Assembly: GCF_025351295.1 (NCBI RefSeq)
Contig: NZ_JANXWD010000138.1
Location: 1-64,000, forward strand
Direction of reading: 5' to 3'
DNA: 64,000 nucleotides
Source of the DNA: Phenylobacterium sp.
GTDB taxonomy: Bacteria; Pseudomonadota; Alphaproteobacteria; Caulobacterales; Caulobacteraceae
Below are positions 1-9,668 of this stretch, in pieces. The notes below the pieces were generated by a model that had not been told where the DNA came from, did not search any database, and worked only from the letters and a program-made list of their open reading frames with translations. Numbering within the stretch: the stretch's first letter is position 1; every line of letters begins with the position of its first letter. Position numbers and translations under genes: made by a program.

Positions 1-555
1 CGCGGTGGGAGTCGCGCTGGCCACGGCGGGGACAGCGGGCGGCGGTGGCACATAGGCGAAGGCCCGCACGGGCTCGATGTTCTTGAGCTTCAGCTCCCCC
101 ATGTCGCTGAACTGGACCTTCAGCTTGCGCAGGTCCTCCCAGGCGCGCGCCGAGACGCAGATCCCGCCCGGTTCCGCCACCCCCTCCAGCCGCGCGGCGA
201 TGATCACGCCGTCACCGAAGACGTCATTGTCGTCGATGATGATGTCGCCGACGTTGATCCCGATCCGCAGGATGATCTGCTTGTCGCCGGCCACGCCGGT
301 GTTGCGCTTGGCGGCCGCCCGCTGCAGCTTGCGCGCGCACTCGAACGCCTCGACCACGCTGGCGAACTCGCCCAGGAAGCCATCGCCCAGGGTCTTGACC
401 ACCCGGCCCCGGTGTTCGGTGACGATCGGCCGGATCACGGTCTGGATCAGCGACTTTATCTGGCGGACCGTGCCCTCTTCGTCCCGGCCCATCAGGCGGC
501 TGTAGCCGACCACGTCAGCCGCCATGATCGCGGCAAGGCGCCGCTCAACCCTCAT
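1..555 (-). CDS. Class III adenylate/guanylate cyclase, partial (3' end beyond window)
   Basis: An open frame reads from ATG at 555 to the left edge without a stop (185 codons). The N-terminus starts directly with a class III nucleotide cyclase catalytic domain: RRLAAIMAADVVGYSRLMG supplies the first metal-binding Asp, followed by KTLGDGFLGEF and then IGINVGDIIIDDNDVFGDGV, which supplies the second half of the active site. After the domain comes LKNIEPVRAFAY and a Pro/Ala-rich stretch. In this family the catalytic domain is often followed by TPR or other sensor modules, and these would lie outside the window. It should make cAMP or cGMP from ATP or GTP in the cytoplasm. Substrate specificity cannot be read here. 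Confidence 0.85.
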   Translation of the reverse strand, partial: MRVERRLAAIMAADVVGYSRLMGRDEEGTVRQIKSLIQTVIRPIVTEHRGRVVKTLGDGFLGEFASVVEAFECARKLQRAAAKRNTGVAGDKQIILRIGINVGDIIIDDNDVFGDGVIIAARLEGVAEPGGICVSARAWEDLRKLKVQFSDMGELKLKNIEPVRAFAYVPPPPAVPAVASATPTA

Positions 556-657
556 GACCCCTCTCCCCCGCCCACAACCGTCCAGGGCCGAGCTTACGGG
601 ATAACGTGGTTTACAGGAAAGGACATGATCCCAGGGGACGTTCGCCCGGGACGGAGA

Positions 658-2154
658 TCAGCCCTTGGGGCATGCCTCGATGGGAATATGCCGGATCTGG
701 GCGTCCAGGCCCAGGATCTGGTTGCTGGCCTCGTTCGCCCTGGTCGCCACCGGCGCGAAGGCCTCGAACTGGCTCTTGATCCGGAACACGAAGCCGCTCT
801 GCCGGCCGTTGTATTCCTGGCCCAGCACATTGAGCGCCGATAGATAGGCGATGGCGATCTCGTTGTTGCGGTAGGCCGTGGTGTAGGCCGGCTTGAACAC
901 ATTGTTCAGATAGTCGATCTCGGCCTCGACCGAGCAGAACTTGGCCGGCAGGGTCAGCACCGGGACCGCCTCCAGCTGCGGCGGCGGCGGCATCACGTTC
1001 TCGCCCAGGCTGGCGATGGTGAAATGCATCTCCACGGGCGGCGGCGCGGCGGCGGGCGGCGGGCGCGACAAGGCCGGGCTGGGGGTGACCGAGGCGACCT
1101 GCAGCGGTGGGGCGGCGGCTGGCGGAGCTTCCGCTTGCGGCGCGGCGGCTGGCGGCCCGACCGGCGGGGCGGTGACCTGGGCCGGGGGCGCCTGAGCCGT
1201 CGGCGCGGTCGGACCGGGCGTCGGGGCCGGCGAGGCCGCTGCCGGGACCGGCAGGGAGCGATAGACGGCGCCCGGCGGCCCGGTGTTGTCCGCCGCGGCC
1301 AGTCGCGCCACCTCCGGAGCCGGCGCCGGCGCGGCCTGCACGGGTGGCGGCGCGGCCGCCGCGTAGATGGGGCGCCCGGTGGCGTTGAAGGTGAAGTCCT
1401 CCGCCAGGTCGCCGAACCGTTGCGGCGCCTGGCGGTTGGAGGTCTGGGCCCGCACCTCGCGCAGGATGCTCTGGTAGATCTTCTGGATCGAGGCGTCAGG
1501 CACCGACAGGGCGTGAGTGAAGGCCACCGCGAACACGCTGTTCTTGCTGGCCCCGCCGCCCGCATCGACGCTGGCGTCCTCTGCCACGTCGCCCGACGAC
1601 GCCGAGAACAGCACCAGGGCCCCGACCGGCGGGCTGAGCGCATGGGTGCCGGCCACCGCGCCCTTCACCCGCCGCAGGAACGGATTGTCCCGGCAGGCGT
1701 CGAACACCACGATGACCCCGAAGGTCTGTTTGTCGGAATAGAGCATGTCCAGCGGGATGCCCTGGAACTGGACCGCGGTCGGGGTCTCCAGCTTGACGTC
1801 CACCGGCAGCATATAGTCGCGCCCGTCCGCCTCGATACCGTGGCCGGCGTAGTAGATCAGCACCAGGTCGCCATCGCGCACCCGGCTCATGAACCCGCCG
1901 ATCAGGTCGCGCATGCCGCTCTGGCCGAGGTTCTTGTCGCTGGTCACCTGGAAGCCGAGCCCGGTGAGCTTGGCGGCGACCGCGTCGGCGTCGGCCTCGG
2001 GGTTATCCAGCACCCCGCCGTTGGTATAGGTGGCGTTGCCGATGACCAGGGCGATGCGGCGGCCCGGCTGGGCCTGGGCATAGGCCGGCGACAGCGCCAG
2101 GACCGACAGGATCAGCGCAAGCAGCGCCGAGGCCACGAATTTCGCGGCCAGCAT
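658..2154 (-). CDS. Exported caspase-fold (peptidase C14) protein with Pro-rich linker
   Basis: The protein is 498 aa from the chosen ATG at 2154, with AAGG nine bases upstream. An in-frame ATG at 2187 would add 11 residues. A signal peptide covers about residues 1-28 (hydrophobic LLALILSVLALSPAYAQA). The metacaspase/caspase domain (about 30-260) begins RRIALVIGNATY and has the catalytic His in YYAGHG (about H105) and the catalytic Cys in VFDACRDNPF (about C154). A Pro/Ala-rich low-complexity linker follows (about 270-385), then a C-terminal region of about 110 residues that I do not recognise. It is probably a periplasmic or secreted cysteine peptidase. The gene is divergent from the OmpA-domain gene, with about 240 bp between them that must hold both promoters. 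Substrate unknown. Confidence 0.8.
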   Translation of the reverse strand: MLAAKFVASALLALILSVLALSPAYAQAQPGRRIALVIGNATYTNGGVLDNPEADADAVAAKLTGLGFQVTSDKNLGQSGMRDLIGGFMSRVRDGDLVLIYYAGHGIEADGRDYMLPVDVKLETPTAVQFQGIPLDMLYSDKQTFGVIVVFDACRDNPFLRRVKGAVAGTHALSPPVGALVLFSASSGDVAEDASVDAGGGASKNSVFAVAFTHALSVPDASIQKIYQSILREVRAQTSNRQAPQRFGDLAEDFTFNATGRPIYAAAAPPPVQAAPAPAPEVARLAAADNTGPPGAVYRSLPVPAAASPAPTPGPTAPTAQAPPAQVTAPPVGPPAAAPQAEAPPAAAPPLQVASVTPSPALSRPPPAAAPPPVEMHFTIASLGENVMPPPPQLEAVPVLTLPAKFCSVEAEIDYLNNVFKPAYTTAYRNNEIAIAYLSALNVLGQEYNGRQSGFVFRIKSQFEAFAPVATRANEASNQILGLDAQIRHIPIEACPKG

Positions 2155-2392
2155 CGATGTCGGCCTTGTCCCCCGTTCCCGGAGCATTGCGCCCCAACCC
2201 CCATGAACGCACTCACGCGCCGTCTATACATTACCCTGGCCGACGTGCGTGAAGAAAGCCTGTTCGGTCCTCAGTCCTGATCTCCGGACGCAGTTGCCCG
2301 CCCGACGACCTGCTCGCCTCTGCGGCGAGAAGCATTGAGATTACGGCGGCGCGAGCGCTAAGGTTGCGTTGGCTGTTCGGGGGAACATCGAG

Positions 2393-3028
2393 ATGCGGAT
2401 CACCGGGCTGGTGACACTGTTGGCGTGCGTGGTCGCCGTGGGCTCGGCGAACGCCCAGGGCGCCAGGGCGGATTATTCGGCCGACGACTTCGTCAAGGCC
2501 ATCCTCACGGGCCCGCAGCCCTGCCCCAAGGGCATGAGCGCGGAAAGCTGCGAGGCCAATCCGAAGACCCGTCGCTTCAGCCTCGCCGGGCCTTCGCCGT
2601 CGGGCAGCGCGCCCGCGCACCGCCCAGCGGAGGCCAAACCGCAGCGTGGCGCGCCCCGGCTGATGAGCGCCCTCGCCCAGCCCGCCAAGCTGACCCCCGC
2701 CGACGTGCTGGTCACCTTCGCCAAGGGGTCTGCCGAGATCACGCCCCAGGGCCAGGCCAACCTCCAGAGCATCGCCGCCGGCCTCAACAAGCCCGCCCTC
2801 GTCGCCCTGCAGTTCGAGATCGCCGGCTTCACCGATGTGTCGGGGTCGGCGGTCCTGAACAAGGCGCTCTCCCAACAGCGGGCCGACGCGGTGAAGGCCT
2901 ATCTGACCTCGCTCAGTGTCAGCCCCAGCCGGCTGATGGCGGTCGGCTACGGCCCCGACCATCTGATCGATCCCGCCGATCCCACCTCCGAGGCCAACCG
3001 GCGGGTGGAGCTTCACCGCCTCAACTGA
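2393..3028 (+). CDS. OmpA-family C-terminal domain protein, exported
   Basis: The start at 2393 gives a clean signal peptide (MRITGLVTLLACVVAVGSANAQG); an upstream GTG-type start at 2369 would put extra residues in front of it. The protein is 211 aa. Residues 24-100 are a poorly conserved segment with a Cys pair (CPKGMSAESC). Residues 100-211 form an OmpA-like peptidoglycan-binding domain: VLVTFAKGSAEITPQGQANL, then IAGFTDVSGSAVLNKALSQQRADAV and the terminal EANRRVEL motif. It lacks an obvious beta-barrel and lipobox, so it is likely a soluble periplasmic protein that binds the cell wall. Its exact role is unknown. It ends 21 bp before the enoyl-CoA hydratase gene on the same strand. Confidence 0.8.
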   Translation: MRITGLVTLLACVVAVGSANAQGARADYSADDFVKAILTGPQPCPKGMSAESCEANPKTRRFSLAGPSPSGSAPAHRPAEAKPQRGAPRLMSALAQPAKLTPADVLVTFAKGSAEITPQGQANLQSIAAGLNKPALVALQFEIAGFTDVSGSAVLNKALSQQRADAVKAYLTSLSVSPSRLMAVGYGPDHLIDPADPTSEANRRVELHRLN

Positions 3029-3049
3029 GGCTGGCCTCCGCGCGACGGC

Positions 3050-3859
3050 TTGACGGACGCCGCGCCGTCGGCCCATGCCCCGTGCATGCTGCTCGTCGAA
3101 AAGCCCCTGGACGGCGTCGCCGTCGTCACCCTGAACCGGCCCGAGGCCATGAACGCGCTGTCCCGCGACCTGCGGGCGGCGCTCCGGAAGGCCATCGTGG
3201 CGCTGGACGAGGACCCGGCCGTCCGGGTCATCGTGCTGACCGGGGCCGGCGAACGCGCCTTCACCGCCGGCCTTGACCTCAAGGAGCTGTCCACCGATCC
3301 GCTAGGCATGGGGGCCGCCAACGCCACCGACCCGTCCGAGAACCCGGCCCGCGCCGTCCTGGCCTGCTCCAAGCCGATCATCGGCGCGATCAACGGGGTG
3401 GCGATCACCGGCGGGTTCGAGGTGGCGCTGGCCTGCGACGTGCTGATCTGCTCAACCAACGCCCGCTTCGCCGACACCCACGCCCGCGTCGGCATCACCC
3501 CCGGCTGGGGCCTGTCGCAGAAGCTCAGCCGCTGCATCGGGCCCTACCGCGCCAAGGAGCTGTCGCTGACCGGCAACTTCCTGGACGCCAAGACCGCCTA
3601 CGCGTGGGGCCTGGTCAACCGCGTGGTCGAGCCCGCCGAGCTGATGCCCGCCGCCCTGCAGCTGGCCGCCCAGATGGCCGACATCGAGGGCGACATGCTG
3701 GTCACCTACAAGGCCATGATCGACGACGGCTACGACCTGCCGATGGGCGAGGGCCTGCAGCTGGAGCACCAGCGCTCGGTCGTCCACAACGCCGCCGTCA
3801 CGCCGGAGATGGTCGCAGCCCGCCGTGCGGCGGTGCAGGCGCGGGGGCGGAACCAGTAG
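3050..3859 (+). CDS. Enoyl-CoA hydratase/isomerase (crotonase) family protein
   Basis: The start is TTG at 3050 (269 aa); ATG at 3086 is a shorter alternative. The crotonase fold is clear: VVTLNRPEAMNAL, the oxyanion-hole segment RAFTAGLDLKEL, and AITGGFEVALACDVLICS with the first acidic catalytic residue (E in GGFEVA). The second catalytic position, normally Glu in a PEI-type motif, appears to be His in FADTHARVGITPGWG. This variant (ADTHARVG..PGWG) is common in a distinct actinobacterial/proteobacterial EchA group whose reaction is not settled, so I would not assign beta-oxidation with certainty. The gene is convergent with the broken kinase gene, whose open frame continues antisense through it. 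Confidence 0.85.
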   Translation: MTDAAPSAHAPCMLLVEKPLDGVAVVTLNRPEAMNALSRDLRAALRKAIVALDEDPAVRVIVLTGAGERAFTAGLDLKELSTDPLGMGAANATDPSENPARAVLACSKPIIGAINGVAITGGFEVALACDVLICSTNARFADTHARVGITPGWGLSQKLSRCIGPYRAKELSLTGNFLDAKTAYAWGLVNRVVEPAELMPAALQLAAQMADIEGDMLVTYKAMIDDGYDLPMGEGLQLEHQRSVVHNAAVTPEMVAARRAAVQARGRNQ

Positions 3860-3861
3860 GA

Positions 3862-4537
3862 TCAGGCGCGCGGGGTCGGCGGCGGATGCTCGGTGGCGGC
3901 GATCATCCAACGCCGGCGCGTAGCTCAGGTGGCGTGGATCGCCAAGTTGCTCCGGCGGCGCAAAATCCGGGTCGGCATAGACAAAGCCGCCGCCCCGCTC
4001 TCCGATGAGCCCGCTCGCGCCGAGGTCCACCAGCACGGGCCCGCCGCGCCCCACGACGACATTCGCCGGCTTCACATCGGCATGCACGAGGCCGGCTTCA
4101 TGCATGGCGCCGAGCGCTTTCAGGACAGGGCCGAGCAGCTCCCGGAGGGGAGCTTCGCCAAGGCCGCCGGGCCGGGCGGCGATCATGTCCTCCAGCGTCG
4201 GGCCCTCGACGAACCGGGTCACGACATAGGCCGTGCCGTCAGCCTCGAAGGCGTCGACCGGCCGCGCCAGGGCCGGATGGCCGACCCGGGCGAGCTTCTC
4301 CGCCTCCTGCAGAAACTGATGCAGTAGCTGTTCGGTCGAAACCCCTTCGATGGTCGGCGGGTGGCGCACGCCGGTTTCGCCGCGCGTCGAGGCGTCCTGG
4401 ACGAAGAATTCCTTCACCGCCACCCGAAGGCCGGTCGCGGCGGACACCGAGTCGTAGACCGTCGCGTAGCGGCCCCGGGCGATGACGCGTCCAAGGATGA
4501 AGCCGCCCACCGTCTTGCCCGCGCCGTCGGAGCCCAT
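3862..4537 (-). pseudogene. Ser/Thr protein kinase, C-lobe missing (truncated or frameshifted)
   Basis: Starts at ATG 4537. Residues 1-200 are a good eukaryotic-like kinase N-lobe and catalytic core: glycine-rich loop (ILGRVIARGRYATVY), Lys42 in VAVKEF, catalytic loop HADVKPAN (152-159), metal-binding DLG (171-173) and an activation segment ending FAPPEQ (192-197). A kinase should then have about 100 more residues, starting with the D-x-Y-S-x-G-type helix. Instead the frame turns into low-complexity sequence after about residue 205 and runs antisense through the hydratase gene to a stop at 3452. One frame over, a short tail (WMIAATEHPPPTPRA then stop at 3862-3864) looks like the original C-terminus. 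I infer an internal deletion or frameshift that removed most of the C-lobe. A catalytically dead or pseudo-kinase fragment may still be made. Confidence 0.6.
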
Positions 4538-4684
4538 TCTTGTCGCGGCCTCACTCAGGCGGCGATTGTCGTCCAGGACGGCCGCCCGCGCAAATTGCGG
4601 GCGCGGCGCGGCGCGCGATGGTCAGCGACGGCAACCTTGGGCATGCTGCGGCGGGGCTATTCCCCGCCCCGGGGATCTTGAAAC

Positions 4685-4924
4685 ATGAACCGCAGACTTC
4701 AACTCGCCACGCTCGCTGGCGCGCTGGCGCTGGGCGCCGCCGTTGGCCACGCGTCCGCCGATCAGCCCCACATGCAGGCGGCGCTGGACTCCCTCAAGGC
4801 CGCGCGCACCGAACTGATGGCGGCCACAGCCGACAAGGGCGGCCACCGCGTCGCCGCCCTGCGCGCTACGAACGAGGCGATCAAGGAGGTCCAGCAGGGT
4901 ATCACCTTCGACCGCACCCACTGA
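4685..4924 (+). CDS. Small exported protein, conserved proteobacterial type, function unknown
   Basis: A 79-aa protein with a signal peptide (residues 1-25, LATLAGALALGAAVGHASA). The mature part begins DQPHMQAALDSLKAARTEL and contains DKGGHRVAALRATNEAIKEV and a terminal FDRTH. This DQPHMQxAL...DKGGHR...AIxEV pattern is shared by many short periplasmic proteins in proteobacteria, predicted as two helices; none that I know of has an assigned function. It is a stand-alone gene, convergent with rpmF, and a hairpin terminator separates the two. Confidence 0.75.
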   Translation: MNRRLQLATLAGALALGAAVGHASADQPHMQAALDSLKAARTELMAATADKGGHRVAALRATNEAIKEVQQGITFDRTH

Positions 4925-4942
4925 TCGACCACCCACCAACGC

Positions 4943-4970
4943 AAAACGCCGGCCGCGGTGACGGCCGGCG
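4943..4970 (-). terminator. Intrinsic terminator of rpmF
   Basis: A perfect 9-bp GC stem (4947-4955 with 4962-4970) closes a 6-base loop. On the minus strand it is followed by TTTT (4946-4943), which suits termination of rpmF transcripts. The stem can also form on the plus strand, but there it lacks the T-run. Confidence 0.7.
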
Positions 4971-5002
4971 CTTCGAATGCGCGGATCGGGCTAGGTCGGA
5001 GC

Positions 5003-5185
5003 CTAGTCTTCCTTCGGCGTCAGGACCTGGCGGCCCTTGTACATGCCGGTCTTCAGGTCGACGTGGTGCGGCCGCTTCAGTTCGCCCGTTTCCTTGTCTT
5101 CATGGAAGGAATTGGGGCCAAGCGCATGGTGCGAGCGGCGCATGTTCCGCCGCGACGGCGAGGTTTTGCGTTTAGGAACAGCCAT
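5003..5185 (-). CDS. rpmF: 50S ribosomal protein L32
   Basis: A 60-aa protein beginning [19 protein letters not shown], the standard L32 start, and ending in [11 protein letters not shown]. The length is usual for the family. It lacks the zinc-binding Cys pairs, so it is the zinc-independent (C-) form. It assembles near the peptidyl-transferase centre of the large subunit. The gene stands alone, divergent from the MAPEG gene, and is followed by a hairpin terminator at 4943-4970. Confidence 0.97.
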   Translation of the reverse strand: MAVPKRKTSPSRRNMRRSHHALGPNSFHEDKETGELKRPHHVDLKTGMYKGRQVLTPKED

Positions 5186-5334
5186 CGGAGGTCTCTTCGG
5201 CGGTAGAAATGGATACGGCGGCCGCCAGGACAGAATCCCAGGCCGCCGGTGAGCGCGGGCTTATGCATGAAACCCCGCGCGCGATCAAGCCGCCTGGATT
5301 ATGCTTTACAGTGTCAGCCAATAGCGGGGCGCTC

Positions 5335-5742
5335 ATGCCACAGGACCTGATCTTCGGACCCATGGGCGCGCTGGCGCTCCTCACCTTCACCGTCCTGGGG
5401 TTCATCCCGGCCACGCGGTTCCGCGCGGGTTTCGCGGGCCAGGTCACGTCGGACGACTTCAAGCTCGGCGAATCGGCCCGGGTCCCGCCCCAGGTGGCAG
5501 TGACCAACCGCAACTACATGAACCTGCTCGAGCTGCCGATGCTCTTCTATGTGGCGGGGCTGATGTACTTCGTCGCCGGCCGGGTGAACGTCACCGTGCT
5601 GATCGTCGCCTGGGCCTACGTCGCCCTGCGCGCGATCCACTCGCTGATCCACCTGACCTACAACAAGGTCACCCACCGGCTGGTGGCCTTCGCCCTGTCC
5701 AACGCCGTGCTCGCGGCGCTCTGGATCCTGTTCTTCGTCTAG
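5335..5742 (+). CDS. MAPEG family membrane protein
   Basis: A 135-aa protein from ATG 5335; the longer frame from 5209 has no membrane-protein character upstream and is not preferred. It has about four hydrophobic helices: FGPMGALALLTFTVLGF, LPMLFYVAGLMYFVAG, VTVLIVAWAYVALRAI and FALSNAVLAALWILFFV. The MAPEG signature is visible in NRNYMNLLELPMLFY and in RAIHSLIHLTYNKVTHRL. MAPEG proteins include membrane glutathione transferases and leukotriene synthase relatives; bacterial members of this short type mostly have no assigned substrate. It lies in the inner membrane, divergent from rpmF. Confidence 0.85.
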   Translation: MPQDLIFGPMGALALLTFTVLGFIPATRFRAGFAGQVTSDDFKLGESARVPPQVAVTNRNYMNLLELPMLFYVAGLMYFVAGRVNVTVLIVAWAYVALRAIHSLIHLTYNKVTHRLVAFALSNAVLAALWILFFV

Positions 5743-5758
5743 GGCCATCCTCAACACC

Positions 5759-5882
5759 GCTCATCCCGGCGAACGTCGGGACCCAGATGGCATGGCTCAG
5801 ATGTGGCCTCCAGGCGCATTGAGCCCGTCCAGCCCGCCTCCCAGCTATCGAATCCGGGTCCCGGCCTTCGCCGGGATGAGCG
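5759..5882. repeat. Dispersed palindromic repeat, two-arm copy
   Basis: The left arm GCTCATCCCGGCGAACGTCG (5759 onward, continuing GGACCCAGA) is the inverted complement, with small differences, of the right arm ending CCTTCGCCGGGATGAGC at 5882. About 65 bases of unrelated DNA separate the arms. The same arms recur at 9531-9652, 52969-52996 and 56234-56336, always between genes. It sits at the 3' ends of the convergent MAPEG and DUF1330 genes and may act as a bidirectional terminator. Confidence 0.75.
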
Positions 5883-5945
5883 GGCATCGTTGCCTATGTC
5901 ATTGAAATTTCAGAGGTCCGACAGTGTCTGGGCCCTGGCGCGCCG

Positions 5946-6245
5946 CTAGGGCGCGATGCTGGCGCCGTCCACCAGGATCAGGTTGCGGCTCAGCGCCTTG
6001 TCGCGAACCTCGAGCGCCGTGGCGTACTCGGGCGAGGCGTACCAGCGCCGCGCGGTCTCCATGTCCGGGAACTCGACCACCACGATGGCCTTGGGGTCCC
6101 AGGCGCCTTCGAGCACCTCGATCGCCCCGCCACGGGCCACATAGCGCCCGCCATAGAGCTTGATCGCCGCCGCCGCTCGCGAACGATACATCTCCCGTTC
6201 CGGCGTGTCGTGCAGCACGAGGTCGGAGATGATGTAGGCGGGCAT
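5946..6245 (-). CDS. DUF1330 domain protein (dimeric ferredoxin-like fold)
   Basis: A 99-aa protein beginning MPAYIISDLVLHDTPEREMYR. The DUF1330 hallmarks are present: an early Y-G-G-R-Y turn (KLYGGRYVARGG), then VVVEFPDMETARRWYASPEY. These small dimeric alpha/beta-barrel proteins resemble EthD and antibiotic-biosynthesis monooxygenase folds, and no reaction is established for most of them. It lies 10 bp downstream of pyrG on the same strand and is probably read through from it. A dispersed repeat follows its 3' end. Confidence 0.85.
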   Translation of the reverse strand: MPAYIISDLVLHDTPEREMYRSRAAAAIKLYGGRYVARGGAIEVLEGAWDPKAIVVVEFPDMETARRWYASPEYATALEVRDKALSRNLILVDGASIAP

Positions 6246-6255
6246 CTGGGACTCC

Positions 6256-7947
<1,692 letters not shown>

Positions 7948-7958
7948 CTATCCACCGA

Positions 7959-8417
7959 TTACTTCCTGGCCGGAGTGGCCGGGGCCGCCGCCGACGGGGT
8001 TGGGACTTGGTCGCCCGCCGGGATCGTGCCGAACGGGCTGTTGATCGTCGGCGTCGGGGCCTGCAGCGGCGCGGGCGCGCTGCCGGCGGGGCCGGGTTGG
8101 GCCGTGCCGGCCGGCGGCTCGGCCGGTTCCTTGGTCAGTTCCGCCGGGTTGATCGCATTCACCTTCAGCCGGTCGACAACCGAGGCGGCGCCACGCTCGC
8201 GGCCGGCCACGATGGTCAGCAGCAGAGCCAGGACGAAGAAGATGGCGCCAAGGATCCAGGTCGTCCGCGTCAGCAAGTCGCCGGCGCCGCGCACCGACAT
8301 CAGCGATCCGGTGCCGCCCGTGACCAGCCCGCCGCCCTCGGAGCGCTGCAGCAGCACCACGACGACCAGGAAGAAGGCGACGATGACCTCGATCACCAGC
8401 AGCAGGTTCAACAGCAT
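7959..8417 (-). CDS. secG: Protein translocase subunit SecG
   Basis: A 152-aa protein. The SecG core (1-80) has two transmembrane helices, LLLVIEVIVAFFLVVVVLLQ and TWILGAIFFVLALLLTIVAG, around the diagnostic cytoplasmic loop RSEGGGLVTGGTGSLMSVRG. The remaining ~70 residues are a Pro/Ala-rich tail (TAQPGPAGSAPAPLQAPTP), an extension common in alphaproteobacteria and not needed for the SecYEG role. SecG supports preprotein passage through SecYE at the inner membrane. It is upstream of pyrG and divergent from the acetyltransferase gene. Confidence 0.93.
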   Translation of the reverse strand: MLLNLLLVIEVIVAFFLVVVVLLQRSEGGGLVTGGTGSLMSVRGAGDLLTRTTWILGAIFFVLALLLTIVAGRERGAASVVDRLKVNAINPAELTKEPAEPPAGTAQPGPAGSAPAPLQAPTPTINSPFGTIPAGDQVPTPSAAAPATPARK

Positions 8418-8536
8418 AGGCGGACTTTCCGGACCTGACGGGCGGACTTAACCCCGCCGAAATGAAGCGCGCGCTCTATCACCACACCCGCTCCAAGGCC
8501 ATAGCTAGTGCGCCGCACCCCGCCGACCAAGACCCG

Positions 8537-9076
8537 ATGATTCTCGACCTCCACCGCCTACCGATCCTCGAAACCCAGCGCCTGCGGCTGGAACCGCTGA
8601 CCGTGGCGGCGGCCGGCGACCTCTACCCGCTGATGGGCGACCCGGAGGTGATGGCCTTCTGGGATGTCGCAGAGATCGACGATCTGGATCTCGTCGTCCA
8701 GATCGTCTGGGCCCAGGTCGAGCGGATGGAGGACGGCCTGGATGTCCACTGGGCTATTCGCACCCTGGATGGCGGCGCGTTCCTGGGGGTCTGCGACCTC
8801 TCCGACATTGATCGCTGGCACCGCCGCGCGGAGATCGGCTTCATGCTCGGCCGCGACGCCTGGGGCCACGGCTACGCGCAGGAGGCGATGCGCAACGTGA
8901 TTGCCTTCGCCGGCGCCAACGGCCTCCGCCGGCTGGCCGCCCGCACCCACCTGGGCAACCGCCGCTCCGATGTCCTGCTGCAGAAGCTGGGCTTCTCCGA
9001 GGAGGGCCTGCTGCGTGGCCACATCCTCAAGGACGGCGAGCGCCGCGACTGCCGCCTGTTCGGGCTTCTACTGTAG
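8537..9076 (+). CDS. GNAT family N-acetyltransferase (RimJ/RimL-like)
   Basis: A 179-aa protein from ATG 8537; a longer frame from 8462 adds a segment unlike the family. ETQRLRLEPLT at the start is typical of the RimJ/RimL group. The domain includes GVCDLSDIDRWHRRAEIGFML, the acetyl-CoA-binding loop with RDAWGHGYAQEAM, and HLGNRRSDVLLQKLGFSEEG near the end. It should move an acetyl group from acetyl-CoA to an amine, either a protein N-terminus or a small molecule; the acceptor is unknown. It is followed 24 bp later by the VOC gene, so the two may share a transcript. Confidence 0.88.
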   Translation: MILDLHRLPILETQRLRLEPLTVAAAGDLYPLMGDPEVMAFWDVAEIDDLDLVVQIVWAQVERMEDGLDVHWAIRTLDGGAFLGVCDLSDIDRWHRRAEIGFMLGRDAWGHGYAQEAMRNVIAFAGANGLRRLAARTHLGNRRSDVLLQKLGFSEEGLLRGHILKDGERRDCRLFGLLL

Positions 9077-9100
9077 CCGGTCGGCGCCTATTTTCCCCGG

Positions 9101-9514
9101 ATGACCAACCCCATTGCGATCACCGGGTTCGACCACATCGTCCTGCGGGTCCGCGACAAGGACGCCATGCTGGGGTTCTACGTGGACGTCCTCGGCCTCA
9201 GCGTCGACTGGGACCGCCCCGAGCTCGGCCTCACCCACGTCCGCGCCGGCCCCCAGATGATCGACCTCGTCACGCTCGACGGAAAGCTGGGCCGGCTGGG
9301 CGGCGCGGCGCCGGGCGCCGAGGGCCGCAACCTCGACCACTTCGCGCTGCAGGTCCGTCCCTTCGACGAAGCCGCCATCCGCGCCCACCTGACCGCCCAC
9401 GGCGTCACCGTCGTGGAGGAAGGCCCCCGCTACGGCGCCGACGGCGACGGTTTCTCACTCTACATCCGCGATCCCGAGGGCAACACGGTCGAGCTCAAGG
9501 GACCGAGCGTCTAA
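9101..9514 (+). CDS. VOC superfamily (glyoxalase/dioxygenase-like) protein
   Basis: A 137-aa protein with the two-repeat betaalphabetabetabeta layout of VOC proteins: first metal-ligand motif GFDHIVLRVRD, GFYVDVLGLSVDW, then NLDHFALQV in the second half and YIRDPEGNTVELKG with the terminal Glu ligand. His/His/Glu metal ligands are therefore plausible. Sequences of this type are usually annotated as virulence-associated or glyoxalase-like and their substrate is unassigned. It ends just before a palindromic repeat that separates it from convergent tpiA. Confidence 0.87.
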   Translation: MTNPIAITGFDHIVLRVRDKDAMLGFYVDVLGLSVDWDRPELGLTHVRAGPQMIDLVTLDGKLGRLGGAAPGAEGRNLDHFALQVRPFDEAAIRAHLTAHGVTVVEEGPRYGADGDGFSLYIRDPEGNTVELKGPSV

Positions 9515-9530
9515 ACCTGCATCATTCCCC

Positions 9531-9652
9531 GCTCATCCCGGCGAAGGCCGGACCCAGATCCGAAGCGGGGACGCGGGTCGGGGGGGCTCAGCGCGCCTGG
9601 AGCCCACATCTGAACCCTTCACTCTGGGTTCCGGCCTTCGCCGGGATGGGCG
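9531..9652. repeat. Dispersed palindromic repeat, two-arm copy
   Basis: The left arm GCTCATCCCGGCGAAGGCCG (9531-9550) and the right arm TTCCGGCCTTCGCCGGGATG (about 9629-9648) are near-perfect inverted complements about 75 bp apart. This is the same family as at 5759, 52969 and 56234. It occupies the gap between the convergent VOC and tpiA genes and may terminate both. Confidence 0.75.
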
Positions 9653-9668
9653 GCATGGCGCACGGATT

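Noticed and set aside
3452-3861. C-terminal third of the kinase open frame
   Set aside because: It is antisense to the enoyl-CoA hydratase gene and has no kinase motif, so it is not counted as kinase coding sequence.
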